Shown: piece by piece, positions 1 through 9,534 of the stretch
How positions within the stretch are numbered: the first letter of the stretch is position 1
How the letters are laid out: every line of letters begins with the position of its first letter
NCBI GenBank assembly: GCA_910584375.1
Contig: CAJUAH010000027.1
Location: 8,780 to 53,675, forward strand
Origin: an uncultured Acetatifactor sp.
Lineage (GTDB): Bacteria > Bacillota > Clostridia > Lachnospirales > Lachnospiraceae
Direction of reading: 5' to 3'
Length of the DNA stretch: 44,896 nt
Program-made: the position numbers and the translations under genes
The notes under the pieces: generated by a model
The model's input: the letters and a program-made list of their open reading frames with translations, nothing else
Databases searched by the model: none
What the model was told of the DNA's origin: nothing

Positions 1-233
1 AAGAGGAGGAAGTATTATTTGAAAAATACAGACTTTACATTCGATGTAATTGCAGATCTAAATAAGCAACTGACAAAAAGGCAATCACCGTACAGCAGCA
101 GGCCTATGAGCAATACATGCAGAAATCCGCGTCTGTAGGTTTATCGCAAGAATATGTCAATAAGATTCAAAACGGCTCTCTGGACATCGAGACGATTACC
201 GATGAATCTCTCGCAGACCGGATCAAAGAATAT
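1..233 (+). pseudogene. Rearranged remnant of the phage tape-measure gene
   Basis: Bases 1-82 repeat, almost base for base, the ribosome site and first codons of the intact tape-measure gene (about 1051-1132). Bases 83-233 then match an internal part of the same gene (about 5772-5921) with a few substitutions. The two pieces meet at a short shared ACAAAA..AGGC sequence, so roughly 4.6 kb has been lost between them. The join is out of frame: reading from the TTG at 19 reaches a TAG at 136-138 after 39 codons, so no useful tail protein is made. Sequence to the left of the window is not visible. Confidence 0.85.
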
Positions 234-276
234 TTACCTTTGCAGTTTAGGCGTTCAAAAATAATAGTAGAAATGC

Positions 277-305
277 TTGTGAATGCATAAAAAATGTGAT
301 AAAAT
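277..305 (+). promoter_or_regulatory. Promoter of the zinc-ribbon cargo gene
   Basis: A TTGTGA -35 box (277-282) and a TAAAAT -10 box (300-305) are separated by exactly 17 bases, about 40 bases upstream of the zinc-ribbon start codon. It lies in unique DNA between the two tape-measure copies, so the cargo gene can probably be transcribed independently of the phage late operon. This is a match to the sigma-A consensus only. Confidence 0.6.
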
Positions 306-346
306 TGTAACCAAGATAACTAATGTGACGTAGAGAGGATTCAGGG

Positions 347-979
347 ATGGCGAAAGTGATATGCGATGGATGCGAAACCAGTTTCTTATATGAGGTTGTG
401 AAAGGCTTAGAGAACTGTCCTGTATGTGGAAAGCCTTTGTGGGTGGACTCTGATACGGGTATAGATAACTCTGAAAAAGTTGATGATTCTCAAAATGAGA
501 TACTTAGTTTTGGTGAAGGCATTGAATTAGGCGAGAATGATTCTTTTGATGCGGATAAGATTGATTTCTGGTGGTATAGTATAAGAGAACCGAAGACTTT
601 AGGTGAAAATGATGATGGAGAAATCAGTACAACCTGCACGAGCTGTGGGCGTCTCCGCGAAATGCCATACCACCTTATTGCTAAAGTAAATGATTTCCTT
701 TTATTAGACCCCAGAATGTATGAAAGATGCTCTAACTGTGAGAAAAAATTAAGAAACCATATCCTTTCCAAACGTCCGGCAGATTGGGTAGATCCTCGAA
801 AACACGATATATGTAGAACAGATTACGAGAATGTTCCTAAGTGCCCTATATGTGGCTCGACCAAAATCCATAAAATCAGCATGACGAATAAGGCGGTTTC
901 AGCGATAGCATTTGGATTGTTAGCTGCCGGACATGTCGGCAAAACCTATAAATGTGATGTGTGTGGTGCAAAATTTTAA
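347..979 (+). CDS. Multi-zinc-ribbon protein, prophage cargo (moron) gene
   Basis: This 210-residue protein carries three zinc-binding modules. CxxC pairs occur near residues 6-28 (CDGC, CPVC), in the middle (CTSC, CSNC) and at the C-terminus (CPIC, then CDVC). The middle of the C-terminal module has a short hydrophobic glycine-rich stretch (AIAFGLLAAGHVGKTYKC), a pattern I recall from small zinc-ribbon proteins of Firmicute phages. The stretch between the first two modules is acidic. No enzymatic motif is visible; nucleic-acid or protein binding is an inference from the zinc ribbons. The gene has its own promoter and terminator and sits between a broken and an intact copy of the tape-measure start, which is the usual layout of a lysogeny-expressed cargo gene. 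Its actual role is unknown. Confidence 0.75.
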   Translation: MAKVICDGCETSFLYEVVKGLENCPVCGKPLWVDSDTGIDNSEKVDDSQNEILSFGEGIELGENDSFDADKIDFWWYSIREPKTLGENDDGEISTTCTSCGRLREMPYHLIAKVNDFLLLDPRMYERCSNCEKKLRNHILSKRPADWVDPRKHDICRTDYENVPKCPICGSTKIHKISMTNKAVSAIAFGLLAAGHVGKTYKCDVCGAKF

Positions 980-1014
980 GGCAATTAAAAATTGAACAGA
1001 AAAACAAAACAATC

Positions 1015-1042
1015 AAGACAGTCAATAACGGGCTGTCTTTTT
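1015..1042 (+). terminator. Rho-independent terminator after the zinc-ribbon gene
   Basis: A 7-base-pair stem (AAGACAG with CTGTCTT) around an 11-base loop runs into a T-rich tract (TTTTTG). It ends about 10 bases before the ribosome site of the tape-measure gene, so it would insulate the cargo gene from the tail operon. The stem is modest, so termination may be partial. Confidence 0.6.
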
Positions 1043-1068
1043 GTATGCCAAAGAGGAGGAAGTATTAT

Positions 1069-4000
1069 TTGAAAAATACAGACTTTACATTCGATGTAAT
1101 TGCAGTTCTAAATAAGCAACTGACAAAAAGGCGATTAAAAAGTGATTTAAGAACATTGGATAATTCTTTTTCTGTAAAAATTTTGTCCAAGCTAACAACC
1201 GCACTTTCTAAGCAGCAGCTTAAGAAAGACCTGAAACAGTTAAACGATTTGTATGTTCAGGTAGGGGCGAATGTTACTGTTGATAAAGACACAATAACTC
1301 AGCTGCAAAAAAGAATAAAAGAGTTACAGAATACAATTTCTGATATAGAAGTCAGTTTGAAGGTTTCAAAATCTAAGGCGGACGGCGAGGTTGAATCTGC
1401 AAGGAAAACGGTTCAGGCAAAGGCGAACAAAGCGCCTATAGGATTTGATATAGAAGTAAAACGTAGTAAGGCAATTGCTGACATTGAGTACTTAGGCAAG
1501 AGATTTTCCAAACTGTTTACTAATGTAGCGGCAAAACAGAAATATGAAAATATCCTTACGTCAGCATATTCTATTTCTGATGAAACACAGCTAAAATATG
1601 TCAGGAATCAGATTGCGGCATTCACTTCCGAGCTCAAGGCCAATGGGCTGGCTTCACAATCGCTTCATGACAAATGGCGCAATCTCTTTGACAGGGGTAA
1701 GAATCTGCTGTCGGCGGCAAGTATTATTACTACTATATTTACCCAAGTTAAACAGGCCGTATCTACTTTCCTGCAACTTGACACTGCAATGACAAACCTT
1801 TATAAAACAACGGATGATATTACCAGCCGCGACCAATTTTCAGGATTATTGACCAAATGGAATAAGTTGGCACAGAATTTAGCGGTCACGACAAAAAGCC
1901 TTATTGATTCTATGGAAACATGGAGCAAAATTGGTTTTGATCTTGATATGTCAGAACAGTTAGCAGAGATTACAGCTATATTTGAAAAGACAACAGAAAT
2001 AAGTAATGAAAAAGCAACGTCAACACTGATTTCAGCCGCTCAGGCATTTACTGAAATAGATGATTTAGGTGTAAATGACTATATAAAAAGAGTTGAAGCA
2101 GTTGGCAATAAGATAAATGCTATCGGGAACAAATATGCGATAGACAGTGAAGGTATTGCCGATGGATTGCTAAATGCAAGTGCGGTTTTAAAGGATGCAG
2201 GCAATGATTTGAATGAAACAATTGCCTTAATCACTACGACCAATAAAATCTACCAAAATCCAGAAGAAGGCTCCAATATGTTAAAGGTAGTTTCCATGCG
2301 TCTGAGAGGTCAGATAGATGCCCTAAAGGAAATGGGCGAGGACGTCGAAAGTGTCTCCACAGATATTGCTGAAATTCAACAGCAGATATATGAATTGACA
2401 GGAAATAAGGTCAATATCTTTGAAGATGAAGATACGCTGAAAAGTACATACCAGATGATGCTTGAAATTGGTGAGGTATTTGATTCGCTAAGTGACAATT
2501 CACAGGCTGACTTGCTAGAAGTCATGTTTGGCAAGCAGAGGGCCAGTGCGGGGAACTCATTACTGCTTAACTATGAGGAATTAGAGAAGGTTAAAAATGA
2601 CAGTATAAATGCTGCTAACAGTATGGCTGAAGAGTACGGTAAGTACATGGAAAGCGCCGAAGCGCATATCACAATATTTAAAGAGAAACTTATAGAGACT
2701 TACTCCACTTTTATGAGCGGCAATTTGATAAAGTACACTGCTGATATCGGAAACGGTATTCTGGATTTGATCAATTCTACTGATTTATTAAAGCATGGTA
2801 TTCTTGCGGTTCTTGCTATAAATATAGGTAAAGGAATTACTTCATTTGGTACAGCAATTGCGGCCACCGTTAGGCAGATGAATATGCTTGGCAGCGCATT
2901 ACAGCAAGTGAAGAATTTACCAACAGATAAGATACTGAGAGAAAAAACATTAGTTGAGATTGGGGAAGCCACGAAAAATCTGACAGAGAAGAATTTGAAA
3001 TTATTGCTATCAAATAAAAATCTTGAGCAAAGCGATAAAATTTCGATACTCCAGAAACATGACCTAACCAAAGAGGAGGCCAAAGCCAAGCTAGAAAAAA
3101 TGGGCTTAATTACTACCACCAATGCCCAATCAGCAGCAAATGTGACAGAAGCAACGACGACATTCACCCTGAAAAATGCGATGACCTCTTTAAAAACATC
3201 CATTATAGGGGTAGGTACTTCTATCAAGGCTGCATTCTTTAGCAATCCCATTGGCTTTATTTTGACTGGTATTACCACAATTATAAGTGTAGCAACAACG
3301 GTGATTTCTAATCACAACCAGAAACTGGAAGAGATGCATGAGCGGGCGAAAGAGGCGGCAGATACAGCCAATATAATGGGGGACGAGATATCTGCGTTAG
3401 CAAGTAAGTATATTTCCCTGTCAGAAGCAGTAAAAACAGATGAAGGCGCCAAAGAAGATTTAGTGAGTACCCAGACTGAGTTATTAAAGAAACTGGGGTT
3501 AGAGGGCAAAAGCATAGACGATTTGATTGCAAAGTATGGTTCACTGTCCAAGGCCATTAAACAAGCAAGCATTGACTCTTTGCAGGAAGCACAAATTGAT
3601 TTAATTGCCGGCGTAGATGCGGCAAAAGAAGATCTATTAAGTGTTTCTAAAGACAATTTCTGGGGAAACCGGAATATCATTAGTACGACAGGAAAAGATG
3701 CAGTCAAAGCATTTGAAGAACTGGAAAAGGCCGGAATCGTAAACCGGGGGGCTTATGGCTCTGGTGGCGGCGCATTAGTCTTGACTGGAGATAATACAGT
3801 AAATGGAGCGTTAGAAAATTTTCAGAAATTAGAAGATGCATTAAAGGTATTGAGGGATTCGGAAGCATTTACGGTTGAAGAATTATCCCAAAATCCATTA
3901 TATCAGGCACTTTATGGAAGATATAGTGAGATGAAGGAAGGTGTTAATTCTTATAGATCAGCGATAGATAACTTAAATGAAAATTTATCACAGCAGACAA

Positions 4001-7000
4001 TGTTGACAGCTTTACAGGGGCAGGAACTTCCAAAGACCAAAGAAACCTTTAATACATTTAAACAGGAATTAATTGATACTGCAGTAGCAAGTGAACAGTT
4101 TATTGGAACCGAAAAGGAAATTGCGGATGCGATCAACAATTATTTATCGACCGTTCCTGAGTTCAAGGACTATTACAGTATCCCTTTGGAAAATGAACTT
4201 GATAAAGCAGACACTTTATTGAAACAAAGTAGTTCTTTTACATCCCTTGACCTCTCCACCTACAAAGACCAGATAGGCGACATCCAATCTTCTATCTCCA
4301 CTCTCCGCTCCGCCCTGGACTCATTCAATGCGGGGACATTAGACGCATCAGCGGTCCTGAACCTGATGCAGCAATTCCCCGATCTTGTTCCCTTCATAGA
4401 CCTGACAGCGGACGGTTTCGGGCACTTGTCTGAGGGATTAAGCAATCTCATCTCCAGACAGCCAGACACATTGATTGAGGATCTGGAACAGCTAAAAGCC
4501 TCTCTCACCACAGATGCGGAGCGCCAACAGGTCGAACTGCTCATAGATTCTCTGCAGCGCTTAAGTTCCTATGGCGATTCCGGTATCGAATCCTATGCCA
4601 CCGCTATCGGCAGCACATGGAACAATACCGCAAATGTAATAGCGGGCGTCACCACACAGTTTGAGAGCCTTGCAAAAGTACAGGAAACAGTAGCTGACGG
4701 TCTTACCATAACAGCGACAAAAGCCGCAGAACTGGCGAAGATGTATCCGGAGATCCTTACCAATGCAGAAGTGTCAGCTAATGGTCAAATTACCTTAAAT
4801 GAGGATGTAGTCCAAAACATTCTTGACGGTGATCAATCCGTTATCAACGCCCAGATTACAAAACTCGAGGCCGACAAAGCGGAACTTCTTGCCAAGAAAG
4901 ATTTTGCCGAGGCACAACTTAAAATAGTAGAACAGGTTGGCGAAGGCGAGGGACAGATATCAAGGGAAGTGGCCCTATACAAACTTGAGGCCCTCAATAA
5001 ACAGCTACAGGCTGTGGCCGACGCCAACTCAGAAGAAGACCGAATTGTTGCCGAAACCGCCGAAAACATGGCCGGCAACATGCATAAATTTAATGTGGGC
5101 GTCAAAAATGTAGCCCGGAATACAAGCAGCAACATGGGCAAGGCCGCAAGAGCAATGGCGGATTCCCTTTCCAGAAATAGTATTAACGCACAGGAATCCC
5201 TTGGAAATATACAGAAAAAAGCTTGGGACGTTGCGGATTCCATCAAAAATATGCCAACGGGTAAACGCGGCGGCAATCTCCGCACATATGGCGGCGGCGG
5301 TTCAACGCAGGTAGAAGAAATCGACACAACAATTGACACCGGTAATTTTGAAACCAGACGTGCCAGCTATCATGTCACGGAAATTGACTTTGAGGAATTC
5401 CAGTCACAGCTTGAAACAGAAATTCAAGGTTATCTGAATGCGATTTCCAATATTGACTCACAGATAGACGTTCTTAAAAATCTCCAGGGAACATTTGCAG
5501 AAAATGGCGGAATAGGCGGTCATGGATATGCTGATCAGGTAAAGCAGTTAGAGAAAGAGCGGGAAGAGCTAAACAATTCGCTGAACGATGCCTCTTCCGC
5601 CTCCGCAAAAGAAACCGCAGAGTTCTCAGAAGAACTAAGCTGGACAGAAAAACTCGTAAACAGAGTATCCTCCGCCTTGGATAAGCTGAAAGATAAAGTC
5701 TCCAACACCTATATCGGATGGTCCGCACGCAATCATAGCCTCTCCAAAGCCATGGAAAAGACAAAAGAGGCAATCAACGTACAGCAGCAGGCCTATGAGC
5801 AATACATGCAGAAAGCCGCGTCTGTAGGTTTGTCGCAAGAATATGTCCATAAGATTCAAAACGGCTCTCTGGACATCGAGACTATTACCGATGAATCTCT
5901 CGCAGACCGGATCAAAGAATACGAGACATGGTATGACAAAGCCTCCGATTGTTCCGACGCCATCGAAGATCTGAAAACGCAACTGGCAGAACTGGCAAGA
6001 CAAAAGTTTGACAATATCAATACATATTTCAGCGGATTGATGGAGACCACGGAAAAATCTATCAGCAGACTTGAGATCAAAGAGAAAAATACATTCAAGG
6101 CGCCCAAGGCTGGAATATATAACAGTCTGTATGACGAAACCCGCAGTCTCATCAATTACAATACCCAGAGAGTACAGCAGTTGGAAGACGCTCTCGATTC
6201 TGCCGTAAACAGCGGGTACATCGAATCCGGCAGTGAGGCATGGCGGGATATGTATAATGAGATTCTCGAAGTCCGCAACGCCACGGAGGAATATAAACTT
6301 CAGTTGCAGGATATTTCCAGGCGGAGTTACGAGGCGCTGCTCAAACCCATTGAACAGGAACTTGCAAAGTTAGAGCAGAGAAAGAATGTTATTGAAAACA
6401 TGCAGGACAGACTTGCGCTGCAGGGATATGCAGCGGCTAAAGGTTTGTACGAGCGGCAGCTAAGAGACAGTGAATCAAGGCTGAAAACTCTAAAAGAACA
6501 GGCGGCGAGGCTGCAGCAAAATATGCAGGACGCTGTCTCCAAGGGGCTGGAAACAGGCTCTGACGATTGGGTTGATATGAGATCCGCCATCGATGATAAC
6601 GTAATCTCTGTCATGGAACTGGAAAACAGCATAATAGAGCTGAACAGCGCCATCAGGGACTTGGAATGGGATAAATTTGACCGATTCCAAAACAGTATAT
6701 CACGTATTACAGGCGAATCTGATTTCATGATCGATATGTTCGGCAAAGATGATACATATGGCGAAGACGGAAAACTGACAGAGGAAGGCAGCGCCGTGAT
6801 CGGTTTACATGCGCAGAATTATTTCGCATACAGGGAACAGGCCAGGGCATATAAAGATGAGGTTAATAAGATCAATAAAGAATTGGAAAACGACTCTGCT
6901 AATGCAACCCTGATCGACCGTAAAAACGACCTGATCGACGCATACCAGAATGCTGCAAAAGCGGCGCATGATGAGTATGAGGCAGTCATAGAACTTGGAA

Positions 7001-8283
7001 AGGACGGATACCAGGCACAGATTGATTCGATCCAGGAGCTGATCGACGCAAAAAAGAAACAGCTCGAAGCGGACAAATCCCTGTATGAATATCAAAAGAA
7101 TATCGCAGAGAAGACAAAAAACATAGCCGATATCCAGAAACAGTTATCCGCTCTGTCCCATGATGACTCTGAGGAGAACAGGGCCAAAATACAAAAGCTG
7201 AAGGCAGACCTTACGGATGCGCAAAAGGATCTGGAAGACACCCAATATGATAAATGGTACAGCGACCGGCAGGACATGTTAGACAGGCTCGCAGAGGAAT
7301 ATGCGGTGCTTATCTCAGAGCAGAGCCGGAACGAGCAGGAAGTATTTCAGGAGATGATTGGGTACGTCAATGCCAACGCTCAGGAAATTCAGGATACCAT
7401 CTCTTCTACGGCACAGGAGTGGGACTATGTATTGAGCCACGGCATCGATGCTGTGCTGGAACCCGGAATAAACGGGATAACAGACATAGGGCAGAACATA
7501 TACAGGGAGATCCTGCGTCTGTATGAGTTAAACGAAAGAATGTACAGAGTATCCGCAGACCTGGCGGACTTAGGCGTAACGGATTACGGTCTTGAAACTA
7601 CCATCTCCGATGAGACTACCGCGAGGAACTTCATCGAGCGGTTATACAATGGATTACTGGGCAGGCATTCCGAAGAAGACGGCTTGCATTACTGGATGAA
7701 TAAATTGATGAATGGCGAAACTGTACAGGAAATGCTGGAGGGATTTTTGAATTCCGATGAATATAAAGCTCTGGGTAAATCCGCCAGTGATACAATACTT
7801 GATTTCTATCAGGGACTGCTTGGAAGACCGGCTGAAACCGCAGGATATCAATATTGGATGGATCAGTACAATAGCGGTATGAGCTTAAGCGAGATTGGCT
7901 CTCACGGTTTCCTTTATTCTGATGAGTTTTTGTCCAGAGACCAATGGATGAGAATGCTTGACGCGCGGCCAAGCGATATTGACTATACGGCATTTGCGAA
8001 ACGCGGGCTGATTCCTGTGAATACCAATTCGCTTATCAACACCGGATTCATACCACAGATCCATACGCCCGATTACCCTGAACTGCCAAACATAACACGT
8101 TCCGGAAACACCTCTTTCGGTGATATCAACATCCATATTCCCATTGAACATGTAGCTGACTACAATGATTTTGTTTCGCAGATACAGAGGGACGGAAAAT
8201 TTGAGAAGATGATTCAGGATATGACGATCGGACAGTTGGCCGGTAAGAACCGTTTATCCAAAAACAGCTATAAATGGCCTTAA
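1069..8283 (+). CDS. Phage tail tape-measure protein
   Basis: This 2404-codon protein sets the length of the phage tail and takes part in DNA delivery. The start chosen is TTG at 1069, because GAGGAGGA at 1053-1060 lies 8 bases upstream; the frame is open further upstream but has no ribosome site there. Long helical, Q/K/E-rich stretches dominate. Residues about 230-480 look like the TP901-type tape-measure core (TAMTNLYKTTDDITSRDQF). Hydrophobic segments lie near residues 576-600 and 712-747. Coiled-coil sequence fills about 1450-2150. Near the C-terminus are two DUF4214 repeats (about 2183-2290; FIERLYNGLLGR and DFYQGLLGRPAE). The gene starts the visible tail operon, with dit, tal and bppU-like genes following in the usual order. 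Base composition is AT-rich in the first half and more mixed after about 4.2 kb, suggesting a mosaic gene. Confidence 0.93.
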   Translation: MKNTDFTFDVIAVLNKQLTKRRLKSDLRTLDNSFSVKILSKLTTALSKQQLKKDLKQLNDLYVQVGANVTVDKDTITQLQKRIKELQNTISDIEVSLKVSKSKADGEVESARKTVQAKANKAPIGFDIEVKRSKAIADIEYLGKRFSKLFTNVAAKQKYENILTSAYSISDETQLKYVRNQIAAFTSELKANGLASQSLHDKWRNLFDRGKNLLSAASIITTIFTQVKQAVSTFLQLDTAMTNLYKTTDDITSRDQFSGLLTKWNKLAQNLAVTTKSLIDSMETWSKIGFDLDMSEQLAEITAIFEKTTEISNEKATSTLISAAQAFTEIDDLGVNDYIKRVEAVGNKINAIGNKYAIDSEGIADGLLNASAVLKDAGNDLNETIALITTTNKIYQNPEEGSNMLKVVSMRLRGQIDALKEMGEDVESVSTDIAEIQQQIYELTGNKVNIFEDEDTLKSTYQMMLEIGEVFDSLSDNSQADLLEVMFGKQRASAGNSLLLNYEELEKVKNDSINAANSMAEEYGKYMESAEAHITIFKEKLIETYSTFMSGNLIKYTADIGNGILDLINSTDLLKHGILAVLAINIGKGITSFGTAIAATVRQMNMLGSALQQVKNLPTDKILREKTLVEIGEATKNLTEKNLKLLLSNKNLEQSDKISILQKHDLTKEEAKAKLEKMGLITTTNAQSAANVTEATTTFTLKNAMTSLKTSIIGVGTSIKAAFFSNPIGFILTGITTIISVATTVISNHNQKLEEMHERAKEAADTANIMGDEISALASKYISLSEAVKTDEGAKEDLVSTQTELLKKLGLEGKSIDDLIAKYGSLSKAIKQASIDSLQEAQIDLIAGVDAAKEDLLSVSKDNFWGNRNIISTTGKDAVKAFEELEKAGIVNRGAYGSGGGALVLTGDNTVNGALENFQKLEDALKVLRDSEAFTVEELSQNPLYQALYGRYSEMKEGVNSYRSAIDNLNENLSQQTMLTALQGQELPKTKETFNTFKQELIDTAVASEQFIGTEKEIADAINNYLSTVPEFKDYYSIPLENELDKADTLLKQSSSFTSLDLSTYKDQIGDIQSSISTLRSALDSFNAGTLDASAVLNLMQQFPDLVPFIDLTADGFGHLSEGLSNLISRQPDTLIEDLEQLKASLTTDAERQQVELLIDSLQRLSSYGDSGIESYATAIGSTWNNTANVIAGVTTQFESLAKVQETVADGLTITATKAAELAKMYPEILTNAEVSANGQITLNEDVVQNILDGDQSVINAQITKLEADKAELLAKKDFAEAQLKIVEQVGEGEGQISREVALYKLEALNKQLQAVADANSEEDRIVAETAENMAGNMHKFNVGVKNVARNTSSNMGKAARAMADSLSRNSINAQESLGNIQKKAWDVADSIKNMPTGKRGGNLRTYGGGGSTQVEEIDTTIDTGNFETRRASYHVTEIDFEEFQSQLETEIQGYLNAISNIDSQIDVLKNLQGTFAENGGIGGHGYADQVKQLEKEREELNNSLNDASSASAKETAEFSEELSWTEKLVNRVSSALDKLKDKVSNTYIGWSARNHSLSKAMEKTKEAINVQQQAYEQYMQKAASVGLSQEYVHKIQNGSLDIETITDESLADRIKEYETWYDKASDCSDAIEDLKTQLAELARQKFDNINTYFSGLMETTEKSISRLEIKEKNTFKAPKAGIYNSLYDETRSLINYNTQRVQQLEDALDSAVNSGYIESGSEAWRDMYNEILEVRNATEEYKLQLQDISRRSYEALLKPIEQELAKLEQRKNVIENMQDRLALQGYAAAKGLYERQLRDSESRLKTLKEQAARLQQNMQDAVSKGLETGSDDWVDMRSAIDDNVISVMELENSIIELNSAIRDLEWDKFDRFQNSISRITGESDFMIDMFGKDDTYGEDGKLTEEGSAVIGLHAQNYFAYREQARAYKDEVNKINKELENDSANATLIDRKNDLIDAYQNAAKAAHDEYEAVIELGKDGYQAQIDSIQELIDAKKKQLEADKSLYEYQKNIAEKTKNIADIQKQLSALSHDDSEENRAKIQKLKADLTDAQKDLEDTQYDKWYSDRQDMLDRLAEEYAVLISEQSRNEQEVFQEMIGYVNANAQEIQDTISSTAQEWDYVLSHGIDAVLEPGINGITDIGQNIYREILRLYELNERMYRVSADLADLGVTDYGLETTISDETTARNFIERLYNGLLGRHSEEDGLHYWMNKLMNGETVQEMLEGFLNSDEYKALGKSASDTILDFYQGLLGRPAETAGYQYWMDQYNSGMSLSEIGSHGFLYSDEFLSRDQWMRMLDARPSDIDYTAFAKRGLIPVNTNSLINTGFIPQIHTPDYPELPNITRSGNTSFGDINIHIPIEHVADYNDFVSQIQRDGKFEKMIQDMTIGQLAGKNRLSKNSYKWP

Positions 8284-8323
8284 GATGTATAAGCCATTTG
8301 CGTATAGCAATGGATAATATAAT

Positions 8324-8390
8324 GAAGCAGACAACTACTCTTCCACTTCTTTGATATGGTTGGTTTTGTCTGCTTCACTTTTTAATTTTT
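8324..8390 (+). terminator. Inverted repeat with T tract after the tape-measure gene
   Basis: GAAGCAGACAA at 8324-8334 pairs with TTGTCTGCTTC about 30 bases later and is followed by ACTTTTTAATTTTT. The 11-base-pair stem and T tract look like an intrinsic terminator, although the loop is unusually long. Since tail genes continue downstream, it is probably partial or overridden by phage antitermination, and may lower expression of distal genes. Confidence 0.5.
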
Positions 8391-8417
8391 AGCGAAAGGG
8401 GTTATTTATGAAATCTT

Positions 8418-8690
8418 ATGAAATCATATGAAAAAAGAAAAGAGCTCATGCGTAAAATCATTGTCTCCCAGACTGAGACAATGAAACAACAAAACAGGGA
8501 GATCGAATCTCTTACAGACGAAAATCTTCGACTGCATACAGATTATGAAAGAATGAATAACGTGCTGGCACAATTCAAAGAACTTCTTGACAATTTTGCG
8601 TGTCAAAATAACGCGTACATAAAGAACAGAAAACGTCTAAAAAAGATAAGAAGAAAAATAGAAAAAATAACGCGGATAAAGGTAAGGTGA
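8418..8690 (+). CDS. Small coiled-coil phage protein between tape measure and distal tail gene
   Basis: A 90-residue, highly charged protein of unknown function. Residues about 10-60 have the spacing of a coiled coil (ETMKQQNREIESLTDENLRL), and the last 25 residues are very basic (KNRKRLKKIRRKIEKITR). There is one cysteine and no membrane segment. The reading start is uncertain. A GAAAGGGG ribosome site at 8393-8400 is better spaced for an ATG at 8408, but that ATG opens a 7-codon frame. A 10-base near-duplication puts the ATG of this protein at 8418. The stop overlaps the possible GTG start of the next gene, so the two are probably translationally coupled. Confidence 0.6.
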   Translation: MKSYEKRKELMRKIIVSQTETMKQQNREIESLTDENLRLHTDYERMNNVLAQFKELLDNFACQNNAYIKNRKRLKKIRRKIEKITRIKVR

Positions 8691-8695
8691 GAAAA

Positions 8696-9511
8696 ATGAT
8701 TTTATCAGATTTTGAGTGGTGTGGGCAATCCGGCAGTTTGTTTGGATTGCTCCCCTGTTATATAGATTCTTCATCCGGCATAACAGTGAGCGATAACAGG
8801 GCCGCGATCACTTTCAATACATCAAATGCGGCCGGTTCAAATAAATGGAATTTTCTGTCGGGCAGATATGACGGCGTATTGTCCGGAACATTCCAGGTCT
8901 GTAAAAATCCTTGTACAACACGTTCCGACTCTTTCAGCGCTGAAGAGATCAGAGCTGTAAACAGATGGCTGTGCCGAAAGGACGGCTATCACAAATTTAA
9001 GGTTGTAAAAGATGATAACGAGGGATATGCTGAATTCTATTTTAACGCCTATCTAAATGTTAAGGAAATTGAATACTCCGGGAATGTGGTAGGACTGGAA
9101 ATCACTGTTATCACAAATGCGCCATATGCGTTTTTTGAACCGAAAACAGCCATTATGGATTTATCCGCAGCCAGTTTACAATATGTATATATCGATATGT
9201 CGGATGAAGTAGGTACTTTATATCCAGTCTTCAGGATTACATGCCATACGGATGGGGATTATATTATAAAAAATGGCACGAGCGGCATTCAGTCGAAAAT
9301 AGCGGGCTGCCGCTCCGGAGAAATTATTACGATGGATTCGGAACATAAGATCTTGTCTTCGAGCATTAGAGATGACAGTCTATTGAAATCTTTCAACTTC
9401 GGATGGTTGGATATCATGAATACACAGGACGAGCGCAGGAACACTTACTCTTCCAATCTTCCCTGTAAAATAGAAATGACATACTCTCCCATCGCCAAGA
9501 TCGGTTTATAA
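8696..9511 (+). CDS. Distal tail protein (Dit-like)
   Basis: This 271-residue protein has the position, size and sequence style of siphophage distal tail proteins, which form the hub joining the tail tube to the baseplate. The N-terminal half includes a pattern typical of that family (LSGRYDGVLSGTFQVCKNPC...EEIRAVNRWLCRKDGYHKF) and the C-terminal half looks like a beta-rich domain. ATG at 8696 is preferred, with AAGGTGAG at 8684-8691 as ribosome site; an in-frame GTG at 8687 overlaps the previous stop and is the alternative. The stop TAA overlaps an ATG at 9511 belonging to the next frame. The assignment rests on gene order plus motif recollection. Confidence 0.75.
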   Translation: MILSDFEWCGQSGSLFGLLPCYIDSSSGITVSDNRAAITFNTSNAAGSNKWNFLSGRYDGVLSGTFQVCKNPCTTRSDSFSAEEIRAVNRWLCRKDGYHKFKVVKDDNEGYAEFYFNAYLNVKEIEYSGNVVGLEITVITNAPYAFFEPKTAIMDLSAASLQYVYIDMSDEVGTLYPVFRITCHTDGDYIIKNGTSGIQSKIAGCRSGEIITMDSEHKILSSSIRDDSLLKSFNFGWLDIMNTQDERRNTYSSNLPCKIEMTYSPIAKIGL

Positions 9512-9534
9512 TGATTAATTACCAGGAGGTTTCC

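Noticed and set aside
961..1068. A 36-codon N-terminal extension of the tape-measure protein
   Set aside because: It would overlap the zinc-ribbon gene and its terminator, has no ribosome site, and the duplicated copy at the window start preserves the ribosome site before TTG, not the extension.
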